The notes under the pieces were generated by a model. That model did not search any database. It was not told the origin of the DNA and worked only from the letters and a program-made list of their open reading frames with translations. 64,000 nucleotides of DNA from Dugong dugon (lineage: Eukaryota; Chordata; Mammalia; Sirenia; Dugongidae), in contig CM057461.1 of NCBI GenBank assembly GCA_030035585.1, positions 165,861,624 through 165,925,623 on the forward strand, in the 5' to 3' direction. Positions 27,645 through 39,700 of the stretch are shown here, one piece after another; position 1 is the stretch's first letter, and every line of letters begins with the position of its first letter. A program made the translations under genes and the position numbers.

Positions 27645-27780
27645 TTTTATTGTAAAAAATATATAACATTTGTGATTTCAGCATTTTTACATGTACAATT
27701 CAGTGACATTAATTACATTCATCATGTTGTGCAACCATCTCCACTATCCATTTCCAAAATTTTTCACAAGTTTATTTTAA
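27645..27780 (-). repeat. LINE 3'-end fragment
   Basis: 'tttattgtaaaaaatatata', 'caattcagtgacattaatta' and 'catgttgtgcaaccatctcc' are typical of reversed L1-type 3' ends. A similar piece occurs at 60808-60935. Confidence 0.5.
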
Positions 27781-27942
27781 AATGTGAATATTTACAATAC
27801 ACCAGAAATTTAATCTTTTAAAGTCAAAATAAAAAATTTAGATGTAATGAAAAGTGTGAAAATATATACAGTTTTCCAAAACACTTTTAGGAAATATCTT
27901 CAAAAATAGTTTGGAGGAACACTGATTTAAACCACATGAAAC

Positions 27943-28099
27943 TAAAAACCAAACCAAACCCCTTGCCGTCGAGTTGATTCTGATTCATAGTGACCCTACA
28001 GGACAGAGTAGAACTGCCTCATAGGGTTTCCAAGGAGCAGCCCTGCAGACCTTTTGATTAATAGCCAAACTCTTAACCACTGTGCCACCAGGGCTCCTT
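27943..28099 (-). mobile_element. AfroSINE
   Basis: 'ccttgccgtcgagttgattc' to 'cactgtgccaccagggctcc': a reverse-strand copy, internally shortened, in intergenic DNA. Confidence 0.88.
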
Positions 28100-28164
28100 A
28101 AAATCAACTAACTGTTTTAAATCTCATCACAAAATAGACTGCATAGCAAACTTACAAGTGCCTT

Positions 28165-28328
28165 AATCAGTTGTCATCCAGTGGGTTCTGACTTGTGGCG
28201 ACCACATAGGGTTTTCAAGGCTGTGACCTTTTGGGAGCAGATCTCCAGGCCTGTCTTCCAAGGTGCCTATGGGTAGGTTCCTAGTGCCAACCTTTTGGCT
28301 AATAGTCTGTTTGCGTCACCCAGGGACT
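28165..28328 (-). mobile_element. AfroSINE, second subfamily
   Basis: 'gttgtcatccagtgggttct' to 'gtttgcgtcacccagggact'. It has the 'tgaccttttgggagcagatc' middle seen in the 'agtccctgggtggtgca' subfamily. It lies 65 bp from the previous SINE. Confidence 0.82.
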
Positions 28329-28330
28329 AA

Positions 28331-29030
28331 AGAGGAACTAGTTGTTAAGTTTTACAGGCTCTGCAGAGACTCAACCTCTAAAATATTCTGCCCTGCCCCA
28401 ACCTGTGGAATCTTTTTTCTTTCACAGGCCTTCAAAGTTCAGAGGGTCTCAGGTCAATTTAGGACTGAGAGGGGAGTTTAGATATCCTAGAGGATTGGTG
28501 CCTAGGGTTCTTGTTATCTCACTACATTATATATTTAAAAACTTCAAGTTTACTGTTTTGAAAACCTATTTGTAACATAATTTTGATGGAAAATGCCTTT
28601 AAAATTCCAAACGAGATTTAAAAATGGACTTTTGAAACACACATAACTCTGAAACACATGCATATTCAGAGAACTCGAGTTAAAAGTACAATATCTGCCA
28701 AATGCAAGACTAAATATCAATGTTCTGTCACATTCACTATAGATGCCAAAAGATCTGGCATTTTCAATGAGAGATGTTTCACGCTTATGCAATAGTCATT
28801 TATCACAGAAGCTCTAAAATGCAATCTGGAAAGATTTACTAAATCTCTGCCTCTTTTTGACATTTTTTTATTATTAAAGTTCTAAAATCTATAAATCTAT
28901 GCTTTCACTGCATGGAGCACCAGTCAGTAGCGTGCCTTGCCTCACATTATCCACGTCAAAACTTGAGTCATGTGAAAGAGGGATCCTAGTGCACCTGTGC
29001 TCAGAACAAGGCATGTTAAATGCTGCGTAG
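28331..29030. other. Intergenic sequence, nothing recognised
   Basis: Unique-looking DNA between a SINE and a MIR. The frames at 28263-28792 have no motif or gene structure. Confidence 0.4.
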
Positions 29031-29034
29031 GTAC

Positions 29035-29215
29035 CACTTACTTAGTTTTGCCAGGAGCTGTTATGCTAAATGCTTTTCATAAAATACCTAATTTAACCCT
29101 CCAGACGACTCTGTGTGTTATTTTCACAGTTTTACCTGGAAAGAAACTGAAACTTGGAAAATTCAAGCAATTTATTGGAAGTCAGGACTAGCTGAGCCAG
29201 GAATCTTCTTATCCA
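29035..29215 (-). repeat. MIR SINE
   Basis: Decayed reverse-complement MIR: 'ccaggagctgttatgctaaa', 'tttaaccctccagacgac', 'agaaactgaaacttgg', 'gtcaggactagctgagc'. Confidence 0.65.
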
Positions 29216-29344
29216 CCACTGAACAGTTTGCCCCTCACGCCAAGGAATCACATTTGCTAGTACTTCAAACGGGTTGTTTTGGGAAAGAAGGAACATCTAA
29301 CGGTACTTAACTTGTAGAAACCTTCCTGTCCAGGTTAGTTTACA

Positions 29345-30293
29345 TCGGCGTTTCTCAAATTTAAGTGTGCAAGAGAATCCCTGGGAGGGCTTGTTAACAC
29401 AGATTGCTGTATCCCATCCCAAAGGGTTTGATTTTCAGTAGGTCTAAGGTGGGGTCGAGAATCTGCGATTCTAACAAGTTCTGGGGTGATACTGATACTG
29501 CTGGGTAGGGGAGTACACTTTTTTTTTTTAATTGTGCTTTAAATGAAAGTTTACAATTCAAGTTAGTCTCACATACAAAAATTTATACATACATTGTTAC
29601 GTGACCCTAGTTACTCTCCCTATACTGTGACAGCACACTCCTCTCCACCCCAGATTTCCCATGTCCATTCAACCAGCTCCTGACCATCTCTGCCTTCTCA
29701 TCTCGCCTTCAGACAGGAGCTGCCCATTTAGTCTCTACTTGAGCTAAGCAGCACACTCTTCACAGTATTATGTCCCAAAACCCAGTCTAATCTTTGTCTA
29801 AAGAGTTGGCCCCAGGAATGGTTTTAGTTTTGGGCTAAGAGTCCGGAGGCGATGTCTTCCCGGGTCACTCCAGTCTCAATCAAACCATTAAGTCTGGTCT
29901 TTTTACTAGAATTTGAGTTCTGCACCCCACTTCTCTCCTGCTCTGTCAGAGACTCTCTGTTATGTTCCCTGTCAGGGCAGTCATTGGTGGTAGCCAGGCA
30001 CCATCTACTTCTTCTGGTCTCAGGCTGATGACATCTCTGGTTTATGTGGCCCTTTTCTGTCTCTTGGGCTAATACCTTCCTTGTGTCTTTGGTGTCCTTC
30101 ATCCTCCTTTGCTCCAGGTGTGTTGGGACCAATTCATGCATCTTAGAAGCTTGCTCGCCAGCTTTTAAGATCCCACACGCCACTCACGAAAGTGGGATGC
30201 AGAACATTTTCTCAGTAAACTTTGTTATGCCAATTGACCTAAATGTCCCCTGAAACCATGGGGACCACACTCTTGAGAACCATTGTTTCGGAG
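29345..30293 (+). mobile_element. MER5A DNA transposon split by a LINE
   Basis: Left part 29345-29519 ('cggcgtttctcaaatttaag', 'gggcttgttaacacagattg', 'aatctgcgattctaacaag'); right part 30260-30293 ('gaccacactcttgagaacca'). Together they form one MER5A (hAT-Charlie, non-autonomous). The LINE at 29520-30259 interrupts it and leaves ggggagtacact / ggggaccacact at the junctions. Confidence 0.8.
29520..30259 (-). mobile_element. Afrotherian LINE 3' portion inserted in MER5A
   Basis: Plus-strand poly(T) at the left, then the family sequence through 'ggtagccaggcaccatc' to 'ttgacctaaatgtcccctg'. The minus strand of 29824-30183 carries the longest intact frame of this family in the window (119 codons). 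Its right end faces the CYP20A1 promoter, about 160 bp from the GC-rich region. Confidence 0.75.
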
Positions 30294-30540
30294 GCTGTAA
30301 TTTTAAATCTACTGGAAAAAATGTTGGTCGGGAAGAGCCATAACTCCTTCCGTTTTTTAGAAACCTGGGCTTAACTTTTCCCCAGCAACTCAGTCACCAA
30401 ACCGTGTGTTCTGAAATACTAGAACCTAACCTCCGCCCTGGGGTGAGGGCCCCACTTCCTAGACCCTGGGAGGCCTGCGAACAGCGGTCCACTCTCCCGT
30501 TCCTCTGAGATCCATTGCTTTCTCTGTCCGTCTACCAACA

Positions 30541-30576
30541 CCCCCACCCCCACCCCCACCTCCGGACCCCCGCCCC
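30541..30576 (-). repeat. G-rich tract on the minus strand, G4-prone
   Basis: C runs at 30541-45, 47-51, 53-57, 67-71 and 73-76 give five G runs on the minus strand with loops of 1, 1, 9 and 1. One loop is longer than classical rules allow. It is about 150 bp upstream of the CYP20A1 ATG. Confidence 0.5.
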
Positions 30577-30600
30577 AGGCTTTGGTCACGCCCCCAGCGG

Positions 30601-30605
30601 CCAAT
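30601..30605 (+). promoter_or_regulatory. CCAAT box (NF-Y-type)
   Basis: Exact CCAAT in 'gcggccaattcgtt', 118 bases before the CYP20A1 ATG and a plausible 60-100 bases before transcription starts. Function inferred from motif and position only. Confidence 0.5.
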
Positions 30606-30722
30606 TCGTTCACAGGTCACTCGGCGTTCCTCCGCCCACATGCTAATTCCTTAGGTCGGGTCAGGCTGCGGTGCTGCTGCCCGAGCACTGGATCGAGACG
30701 TGGCTCCTAGAGCAGAAGAGCC

Positions 30723-30794
30723 ATGCTGGACTTCGCGATCTTCGCCGTTACCTTCTTGTTGGCGTTGGTGGGAGCGGTACTCTACCTCTACCCG
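30723..30794 (+). CDS. CYP20A1: CYP20A1 exon 1, membrane anchor
   Basis: ATG in 'agagccatgc' opens 24 codons, [20 protein letters not shown] then YLYP, ending at donor 'gtaacc'. This is a single hydrophobic helix, the ER anchor or signal-anchor of microsomal P450s. I see no upstream ATG between 30648 and 30722. Phase 0 at the donor, followed by a 6.1-kb first intron. Confidence 0.95.
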
Positions 30795-33700
30795 GTAACC
30801 CCCGCCTAGACCCTCACGGGTCCGGCCGCCGCCCCAGCCTCTTTTTTTGCCGGCATCCACGACGCTTTCCCGCAGCGGCTACTAGGGGCGGGCAGGAGGG
30901 GAGGGCTCCCGCTCGGGGAACTGCAGGGGAATCACGTGACGCCAGGTTCTGCGCGCGCGGGACGAGCGCGGAGGAGGGCGGTGCTGAAGGCGCAACGATT
31001 CCCCTCAGCTCCTGAGGGAGGCCGACGCCAGGTTCTGCCCCGATAGTACAGGCGCTCAAGAGCCGAAGGAAAGCCTGCGCGACCCGCGGAGTCCTCGTGC
31101 TTGTCCTGGGCTTAGCTGAGGGCTGGTCCTGAGTCCGGCTTCACAGCACCCGGCACCCCAACACTCCTGTTACATGGCGGGTTTGAAGAACTTTGGGCGG
31201 GTTTCTGGCAGCAACTCTGCTAAACCCTTTGCTAGTGTATCTGGGAGGAAACGCCAGGGTGCCCCTCCTTCCTCCCTTTCCGAGGACTTAACAGTGGGGG
31301 CTCACATTTAATCCTTACTGGAGGCTACCATCATTTTTTGTCATCTGTCTTTACATCGGTCCATGGATCTGTTATTACTGGAATCCAAAGCCCTGGAGAT
31401 CCGAGCCGGGTCTTGTTTCTTGCGGGGCCTCAGAGGCAAAATGGAGGGATGGAAAGAGAACTGCTCTGCTAGTTAGGGTGTGAGCTTGACTCGGCTCGTT
31501 TATTTCTGAATCTCCTTCTTCCCTTCTTATTTCTGCTTGACTTTCTCAACCTCAGAACTGGTTGCGAAAGGAGCTAACAGATGAAAAGGCATCTCGAAAA
31601 CATGCTGTACAGAACAAGGTGGTGGTTTTATAGTAAAAGTGAAAAGTAAAAGTACATCACTGAAAATGACAAATCTTAAGTGTTCTTTTCGGAGCTGGTA
31701 AAATAGATTAGACTGGACTATTGGCAACTACAAAATCTGGAACTTCTGGTATATTTTATTTTCTGAGAAACTAAACATTTAGTGGCTCCAGCTCTTGAAT
31801 TTTGATAACTTTAAATGAGATGATTAGCTACTAGGAATGACACTGTTTATCTTTCAACCAGTATTTGTTCCTGCTATGTGACAGGCACGGTTCCACGTGC
31901 TGGGTGGGAATACAGCAGTGAACAAACCCGACAAAAATACCTGACTAAGGGACTTACATTGTAGATGGGGGAAACAAACAAAATAGGTAGTATGTTAGAT
32001 GGTGTTAAGTATGATGGAGAAAAAGTTGAGGGGTGGGTAGGATTGGAATTTTAATAGGATAGTCAAGAGATAGGAGACTTTTGAGCAGAGATTTGAAGGA
32101 GTTGAACCAGCCATTCACATATCTGAGAAAAGAGTGTCCCAGGGAAAGAACAGCAGATGGAAACAGCAGGGGGAAAATGCCTGCTGTATTCCTGGAAAGC
32201 AAGGAGAGAAGTATGGCTGGGGGTGAGGGCAGATTTTAAATGGCTTTATAGGCCGTTTAAAAGACTTGGCTTTTACACAGAGACGTGACATTTAAAATAT
32301 AAGAAAATTAAAATTTGCATTTAGTAGTTAAATTTTAAAAGAATTCCTCTAGCTGCTATGTTATGAATAGATTATGGGCCTGAGGCAACAGGAAGCAGGA
32401 AGAGACGTTAAGACCCTATAGCAGTAATTATCTTTGGTGAGAAATAGTATTGGCTTGGACCAGAGCAGTAGTAGAGGTGGTGAGAACTGGTCGATTGTGA
32501 AGGTAGAGCCAACTGGATTTCCCTATGGGTTGGATGTGAAATGTGAGAGAAAGAGAGAACAAGGAAACTGCCAGGGCTTTTAGTGTGAATAGCTGGAAGG
32601 ATGGGTTGAGTGCAGGGAAGGTCAGGGTTTTGTTGTTACTAGTTTTTGTTTTGTTTTATTTTGGTGGGAGGTAATGGTGTTCATAGAAATCACGAGTTTG
32701 GATATTCTAGGTTTGAGATGCCTGTTAGACATCCAAGTAGAGATGTTGAGTAGGTGATTGGATATGTACATTTTGAATTTAAGGAAATAGTCCAGACTGG
32801 GGATATAATTTTCGGAGTTATCACTGTATAGATGGTATTTTAAGCTAGGAGACTAGTTATGATCACCCAGGGAGTGTAGATACAGGAGAGAAGAGATCCA
32901 GGGACCAAGCCCTGGAACTCTAATGTTTGGAGGTTGAGGAGAAGAAGAGGAGCCACAAAGGAGACAGAGAAGGAACAGGCAGATAAATAGAAGGAAACAA
33001 AGTGTTTTAAGCAGAAAAAAGTACTGTAATCAACTTTAGTTGATTTAAATGCAATTAGTAACATTAATCTTAAGAAGAGCAGATTCATCATAATGGTGGG
33101 GGTAAAAACCTAAATGGAGTGAGTTCGGAGATATGAAGTGTAGACAACTCTTCTAGAATTTTACAGTGAAGGAGGTTGGACTAGAGAGAAAAGTGAGGTG
33201 AAGGAAGTTTTTTAAGGTGGGAGAAATTAAATTATGTTAGTATGCTAATGAGAACTATCAAGTCAAGAGGGGGAAATTGATGACATAAGAAACAGAAGAG
33301 AGAATTGCTAGAACAATTTTCTTGAGTAAATGGGAGGAGAGGAGATCTAGTGCAGATGTGGAAGATGGGGGAATATTTCATTTGGAGCATAGACAGTTCA
33401 TCCATAGAAATAGGAGAGAAGATGGAGTATGTGGACACAGATGTAGGTAGATACGTAGTGATGGTGTGGGAGCATGTGGAAGTTATCTCCTGATTGCTTT
33501 TATTACTTTCAGTGAAATAGAAGCAAGATTATAAGTTTCTAGTGAGCATAAGGAGTCCCTGGGTGGTGCAAACGATTAACATGCTTGAGTCTTCCCAAAG
33601 GTGCCTCAGAAGAAAGGCCTGGTGATCTACTTCAGAAAAATTGAAAACCGTGCAGAACACAGTTGTACTCTGACACACATGGGGTCACCATGAGTCAGAA

Positions 33701-36700
33701 TCAACTTGACAGCAGCTGGTGGTGGTGGTAGTGAGGTTAAGGGATTTAAAGAGAGAGGAGAAAGAGTGAAATAGTCATCTAGAAGGTTAGGAAAATAAAT
33801 GGACTAAGGAAATGTGTAATTTCCAGGCAGTATACTTGACATTCATGAATTTAAAGTGAGACTAGTCAGCATGGCTGTGTTTTCCTCTGGCTTTGTATTT
33901 TTCCAGCTGTGTTCAGCTTTGTGGGTACAGGGGCAGAGCAGACAGCATCAGATTTAATCAGGGCTAGAAGTTTAGAATCATGATATTACAAATAATGAAG
34001 GGGAAAGGTGGGAAGTGGTTGAAGATTTTGATGCTTGATATTAAAATTCTGGAGGTTTTGTCTTGACATTTGGTGATGTCAAGTTTTAGAGTATGACCAT
34101 GGGAATGAGTGGCTAAGGTAGCGTAGGGGTTTGGGTAGGGGAGAAATGGGAGATACGGTCAGAAAAGAGGACAAGTTTCTGTAGGAATAAAAGACTGGGC
34201 AATTAGGGAAGTCCTGGGAATGGGAGTCCTTGTTTTCTTGTGGTGTCTAATAAAAAAGGTCATAAAAAGATTTTTCTGCATGGTCTCAAGGCAGATGGTA
34301 ATGATGTGACTGTGGTTGTTGGGGAGATTGAAGTTGTGTAGGGTCTTGCCAGGTGCATGCCAAATTTGGGATTCCACTCATCATTTTAGCTATTTGGGAA
34401 ATACGGATGTAACAAAGGGCAGGAGAGAATTTTACCTGGAGTTCTGGGGCTTACCCTTCGTTTCTGCTGATGGAAGTGTGGAGGTTGGTATTGGACCCAT
34501 TTTACCCAGAGTACATAGGGTTCTAAGACTCCCTTTTTTATGCCTGCTGATGGAGCTGTGGAAGCTGGGATTAGGGGGGCATGGAGGGGTTTTACTGTGT
34601 ATTTACACAGTTAGGGTATAGTTACTCATGTTTATCAGTTTTTTTCCAAATACTTCAAAATTTCTATCATAAAACCACTTAGTGAAATTGTCCAGATATT
34701 CAAACCACATCAGCTGTATATTTATTCCCCTGAAGACATCTTTAGTGAAGCCCTCTATCATCCTTCCTGGGTCAGTACTGGTTACCCTCTGGGTCTGCTG
34801 TATAACTGTTGGCTTTTCACTATTATTGTGGGGACTCCCTTCAGCTGTGTTGAATACCCTATTTCCTGAATGCCAAATATTTCTTCCTTTTTTTTTTTCC
34901 TTCCCTTCATTTCCTTTATTTGCTTATGTGCATCATTTTCCATGAGCTTTCTAAGAAAGCATGGATGGAAAATAAATTTTATGAGACCTTGGTTATCTGA
35001 AAAATTTCTCTATTTTGCCCCATACTTGAGTATAGTTTGGCTGGGTATAAAATTCTAGATTGGAAAAAATTTCCCTTAGAATTATAGAGGCTATCACCCT
35101 TTTCTAGCTACCCCTCCATCAGCCTGTTGTTTCTGCAGTCCTGGGATCTCCTTCTAGAGGGAGAGTTAATCTCAGGAGTGGGGAGGACACCTAAGGGGTC
35201 TAAGGGATCAATATACAGACTTCTTACCAATTGTTTGGAATTTTTCTATCTTACCTTGTGTATGATCCTGCGTTTCTGACTCCTGTAGTGCAGATCCGCT
35301 TGCTTCTTGTAGGAATCCTCCTCTGCAGGCCCTCAGAGGAGGCCTTTCAACTATGTCAGTTAATCACTCCTCCATCATCTTAACACCTTCTAAAAATTAG
35401 TTGAAATGTTCATACACTGTCTTCTCTCCCATTCTTTATCCTTATTGTTTTCTCCTTTCTTATTTTTTTACTTTCATTTTAGTGGGATTTCAGGAGGAAG
35501 AGAAAGTAGATTAATGTTACCAGTTCATCATGTTTAAACAAAAATCAGGAAACTTGTTTTAGTCATTAATAATTTAAGCCTAAAAAATAAAAGTTACATT
35601 TTTTTTTTATGCCACTAACTATCCTTTTTTAAATGTGGGGTTTTCCCTTTCTTTTCCCCACTATTTATAATATTAAACTTGACAAGTTTTCATTATTGAT
35701 GGGATAGGACAAAATTATACATTGTAGGTTTCACTGTCATCAGTTAAAATGCAAGTTATGTATACTATTGCCTACGTAGTAATCTTGTAGTATTTAGTAG
35801 AAACTCTTCACTTAGTACCATTCAACCTAGTATTTCTGTTTTTGGTACATACTCCAAAGGGGAAAAAAACGAGGAAAAAAGTAAAATTGAACAAAGATTT
35901 TCATAGCACTATTTATAATAATGAAAATAGAAAGAAAAGAAATAGCCCAAATGTTTTACAGTAGTACAGTAGGAAAATGGTCAAGCAGTTCTGGCAACAT
36001 GGTGGACTACAGTTTAGCCTTTTAAGGGGTCAAATAAATAAGGATTGATTGATTGATATAATGTTAAGTAAAAAATGGCAGAGTGCCAAATAGATAAACT
36101 TTGATTAGTAGTAGTCAAAATATATTAACAATGTTCAGAATTGATTCTGGAGTTTAATATTTTAGATTTTTTTTTTGGTATAAATATTTTTTCTATAGTT
36201 TATTTAAGATTTGGTAAAAGTTTTTATTATAAAAGTAGTGTATGCTTGTTTTAAATAACACTGACCCCAAAACCCAGCATCAGAAACCCAGTACAAAACT
36301 GTAAAAGATTAAAATTTCCTAAAATTTTTCTCAGTTCATTATTTAGGGGTTGTCCCTTTAACAGTTTGATATGAATTATTGTGTTCTTAAATATAGTTTT
36401 ATACCAGACACCTTATTAACTATATGGCACTGATAATAATGAATTTGCATTTAAGCAAAAAATGAGTATCACATTGTATTTTGGTAAATTCTATGACCAG
36501 AAAGAGCATAACTCAGGAATGAAAACTATTATAAGCATAGGTATTGGTCTGTTTTTTTTTTTTTTTTTTTTAGCTAATCCAGATGGGACCATATGTAGAC
36601 TAGAACAAAGAAAAATGTGCTTGATTATATGTTACTTGATATAGAGTGGATATGAATTTTTCATATACCTTGATTTGACACAAAGGAAGAATACTAAGAG

Positions 36701-39700
36701 AATCCTTCCCATACAAAAGTCATTTTTTATATTTTAACGTAGAAATAATTTCTTAGATTCAACTGAATTGGAAAGCCATCTTTTAAGGTCCTGCAGATAT
36801 CTTGGGAAAACACATTTGACTTATGGAGTGTATGATAATTCATTATACTAAACTATTTTTAATTTTTTCTTAAGGCTTCCAGACAAGCTGCGGGGATTCC
36901 GGGGATTACGCCAACTGAAGAAACGTGAGGAGTTGTTTCTTTGGAATCAAGTGGAGTCAACCCATCATTTTTAGTATCCAAACTAAGCCGTATTTTTATA
37001 TTACTCAGCCTATTTAATTTCTTTATATATTCTAAATTTACATCTGGGCCTACAACCTAAAACTTTATTAAGAAAAGAAAGGAGGGCTGTGTAAATCAAA
37101 ACCTTTAATTGCTTTCATTTTTCCTAGCCAAAGAAAGTAGAAAATAGAGAGACAGGATTAAGATAAAAGGTTAAGAAGAAAAAAATTGCCATACCTGATT
37201 TGGTGATTTTCATCAGCCTATGATAACCATTGATGTCTTACAATGAGGTGCTGCAGAAGTTGTAGAGTTTCCAGTTTCTGCGTCACATGTTCCTTTTGTA
37301 GCTGTTTTATTTGGTGGCATAGTAGTTAAGTGCTCAGCTGCTAACTGAAAGGTCGGTGGTTCAAACCCATCAGCTGCTCTGTGGGAGACAGATGTGATGA
37401 TCTGCTTCCATAAAGACTACAGCATAGGAAGCCCTATCGGGCAGTCAGCCTGGTCCTTTAGGGTTGCTGTGAGTCAGAATCGACTTGACGGCAACGGGTT
37501 TTTTGGTTTATGATGTCCATCCATAGAATGAGATACTGCAAAAGTTGGATATCTTTCCAGTTTCTGACTCAGATGTTCCTTGTGTAGCTTTTTTATTTGG
37601 ATTCAAGTGATGATGAATTTTCAAAGTATCAGACAAATCCATATCTAACTATATAACTATAGAAACATAGCGAGAAGTCAAATATACTGGAGTTTTGGAT
37701 TCTGCAGTAATTTGAATTTCATGTACTTATGTTCTCATCTGTTGACATGGTTAATTCAGATTCAGGTATTGATTTTCTGATTCTTCCAAGTGAAATTAAT
37801 TGTTTTTTTAAATGATGGTCTTTTCTCAGAGACGGTAATCTTCCAGATATTGTCAACAGTGGAAGTTTGCATGAGTTCCTGGTTAATTTGCATGAGAGAT
37901 ACGGGTCTGTGGTCTCTTTCTGGTTTGGCAGGCACCTTGTGGTTAGTTTGGGGACCGTTGATGTACTGAAGCAGCATATCAACCCCAATAAGACATGTAA
38001 GTGTAATTTTCTTTCTAATTAGCTGACTCTTATTTCTTAAGAATAAATATCTAATGAATGAAGAACTATACGTTGTTCTTAAATAGGAATGTCGTTATTG
38101 TTAGCTGCTGTAGAATTGACTTTGACTCTTGGCAACCTTACATACAAAAGAACAGAATGTTACCTGGTTCTGCATCATCCTCACAATTGCCAGCAAGTTC
38201 AGGTCCATTGTTGAGGCTGTTGTGCTAATCCATCTCACTAAGGGTCTCCCATTCCCTTATTGGCCCTCTGTGTCACGAAACATGGTGCCCTCTAGTGATT
38301 GATCCCTGATGTGTTCTGTTGTGATCTATACGGTTTTGATTGGCTAGTTTTTGGAAGTAGATCACCAGGGCTTTCTACCTAGTCTGTCTTTGTCTGGAAG
38401 GTCTGCTGAAACTTGTCCACCATGGGTGACCCTGATGGTGTTTGAAATACTGGTGGCATAGCTTCCAGCATCATAGCAACATGCAAGCCACCATAGTACA
38501 ATGAACTGACAGATGAGTGGTAGTAGATAGGAATAGATAACTTATTGGATGTTTTGTACTATGTGCCAGGCATTGTGCTGAAGTCTTTATATTCGTTAAC
38601 TCATATAAGACAAAATACTGTAAAATAATTATTTTTTTTCTTCAATTTATGGATATACAATGAAATCCCAATGCAGATTCCAACAGGATTTTTTTTGGAA
38701 CCTGAAAAAAATAGTTCCAGGGTTCATCTGGAAGAGTAAATGTACATGAACAGCCAAAAAAAAAGCCTAAAAAAGGAATACTAATGAGAGGAATACTTGT
38801 ACCATCAGATAGTAAAGTGTGTTATAAAGCTAGAGCAATTTAAAGACTCTTGTCCTGTGGTAGGACTAGACAGATCATGGGGTAGAATAGGTAGTCCAGG
38901 AGACTAATCAGGTATATATGGTAAAGATAGCAGTTTATGATAAAGGGTAAAGGTAATAAATGATTTTGGGAAAACTAGTTAGCTATATTGAAAAAAATAA
39001 ATCTCCATTCCTGCCTTATTCTTCATATCAAAATAAATTCTGAATGATTAAAGTATAAAGTCATAAAAGTAATAGATACATGGTTAAAGATTTTAAATTT
39101 GGACGTAGATAAACCTTTTCTTATCACGACACAAGACCTAGGAGCCATAAAGCGCAAGATGGATAAATCAATCTATATAAAAATGAAAACTTTCAGTACA
39201 ATAATAAGCAACTTAAAAAAAGACGAGATGGGCAAGTGTCGGCCACACGGGAACTGAGGAACAATTGATACCCTTAACATCTAGTAAATAATTATTACAT
39301 TTCAGTAAAGTAAAAAGACACCATGAAAAAGTTTCAAAGGGAAAATATTTACCACACATATAAATACAGGTAAATAAACACATACATAGTCTAATAAGAA
39401 AAATGAAATGCCCTCATAGAAGAATGGGCAAAAAACAAAAACAAGGCAGTTCAAGAAAGAAGAAATAAAAATGACCAATAAACAAATGAAAACACATTTA
39501 ACCTCACTAATAATCAATGGGGTGCAAATAAAAATGAGATTTTTAAATCTCTAAAATGTTAACAGTGAGTGTCTCTGTGTGTTGAAGTTTAGGATGAATT
39601 TTACTTCTTCATGTTTTCTTGTATTGTTTAAATTGTTTACAGTGAGCATGTACTTTTTTGTGAAAACACTGTTATCATTAAAGTTTAAAAAGAATTAAGA

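Larger units (their letters stand above)
30421..31250 (+). promoter_or_regulatory. CYP20A1 CpG-rich promoter region
   Basis: GC-rich, CpG-dense island in otherwise AT-rich DNA, spanning the first exon. Seen elements: C-rich tract at 30541-30576, GC box-like 'cacgcccccagc' (30587-30598), CCAAT box 30601-30605, octamer-like atgctaat 30640-30647, and tcacgtga 30932-30939 downstream of the start codon. No TATA box is apparent, as expected for a broadly expressed gene. The start site is probably about 30660-30710 (inferred). Confidence 0.75.

Noticed and set aside
30438-31059. Antisense and sense frames rich in Gly/Arg/Pro at the promoter
   Set aside because: Expected by-products of CpG-rich DNA, which lacks stop codons. 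No start context or domain supports them.
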